Source: Rhizobium rhizogenes NBRC 13257 (lineage in GTDB: Bacteria > Pseudomonadota > Alphaproteobacteria > Rhizobiales > Rhizobiaceae). From it: a DNA stretch of 64,000 nt. The stretch covers positions 248,001 through 312,000 of the forward strand of contig NZ_BAYX01000004.1 in assembly GCF_000696095.1 (NCBI RefSeq). Reading direction: 5' to 3'. Under the pieces are notes generated by a model. It was not told where the DNA came from. It made no database searches and worked only from the letters and a program-made list of their open reading frames with translations. Below, one piece after another: positions 63,660-64,000 of this stretch. Positions within the stretch are counted from its first letter, which is position 1; each line of letters begins with the position of its first letter. The translations under genes and the position numbers were made by a program.

Positions 63660-64000
63660 ATATATTTCCTTCTATAAATCATATGTGCCAATGCGATGCC
63701 CACAGGTTGCGGCGTGCGATCCTGCCTCAACGCGAGGGAAAACGAATCTCTGAACAAATCGGGGAATCGGCGGTTGCGAAGCGTTATCGCCGTCAAAATA
63801 GCGAATCGAATGTTGCCGTGGCTGCTTTAATGTTGAGAAATGTTGCGGGATCGTATCCGGCTCTTCTCCGGACACTGGGATCGTCTGGAGCTTTTGCTCC
63901 AGCCCCATTGTTATCCGGCTGGCCTGGCGTCTTTTCTCCAGGGAAAAGGAGAGACTGCCTTACTCGCTGAACAGGGTTCCCGGATAGGCCGAGGGATCGG
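63660..64000. other. Upstream region of the outer-membrane protein gene, window end
   Basis: No gene is supported. It contains the leader of the minus-strand omp gene and, at 63885-63902, a perfect seven-base stem CTGGAGC/GCTCCAG with a TTTT loop. A second short stem TCTCC/GGAGA lies near 63935. These could belong to a small RNA or to the next gene beyond the window. Open frames here are short and show no family. Confidence 0.4.

Overview
The window is a chromosomal segment of an alphaproteobacterium, most likely of the Rhizobium/Agrobacterium group. This rests on gene content (a glnK-amtB pair behind a sigma-54 promoter, a thioredoxin-TPR CnoX with CGPC, UPF0314, DUF2794 and DUF1223 genes, an Omp25/31-type barrel), on an L19 with a long alanine-rich tail, and on palindromic repeats of a type I recall as common in rhizobia. 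No plasmid or phage replication genes, CRISPR array or intact transposase was seen.

Layout. 1-2.4 kb: 3' end of an RND efflux pump gene, a patatin-like lipoprotein, and a decayed gene of a predicted DNA-base hypermodification family. 2.4-10.0 kb: a LacI-controlled alpha-L-rhamnosidase and carbohydrate ABC importer. 10.0-11.2 kb: a graveyard of fragments (EamA, MmgE/PrpD) against the 3' side of a tRNA-Gly gene. 11.5-20.5 kb: prolyl-tRNA editing protein, CnoX, Lon-N protein, Trm112-like protein, an SDR/DoxX/HxlR unit, a UbiH-type hydroxylase, TesB, then glnK-amtB. 20.6-26.9 kb: ftsK, lolA, exonuclease III, a cyclic-nucleotide-binding protein with an OmpR-type regulator, and an L,D-transpeptidase-like protein. 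27-31.6 kb: aldo-keto reductase, SnoaL-like protein, NADPH reductase with LysR, MarR with EamA exporter. 31.7-35.8 kb: leuC, an amino-acid ABC permease and binding protein, rplS.

36-43 kb is an accessory block between rplS and trmD, genes that are neighbours in many bacteria. It carries a carbamoyltransferase-like protein, an acetyltransferase, a PLP enzyme with its Lrp/AsnC regulator, a cupin, a TetR/DoxX/flavodoxin unit and a phosphotransferase bracketed by a duplicated trmD 3' end. 43-46.7 kb is the minus-strand translation operon ffh-chorismate mutase-rpsP-rimM-trmD, with a candidate small RNA upstream of ffh and a strong terminator between rpsP and rimM. 47-49.7 kb: an unknown gene overlapping an NAPE-PLD-like metallohydrolase, then an SRPBCC protein. 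49.9-55 kb: operon dapF-mtaB-ftsY-yciB-UPF0314, in which ftsY contains two palindromic repeat elements read in frame. 55.1-58.3 kb: cytochrome c maturation genes ccmABCDG. 58.5-64 kb: acnA, DUF1223, DUF2794 and an outer-membrane barrel.

The signals most worth following are the in-frame repeats in ftsY, the decayed hypermodification gene, the trmD 3'-end duplication around the phosphotransferase gene, the small RNA upstream of ffh, and the uncharacterised protein/metallohydrolase pair.
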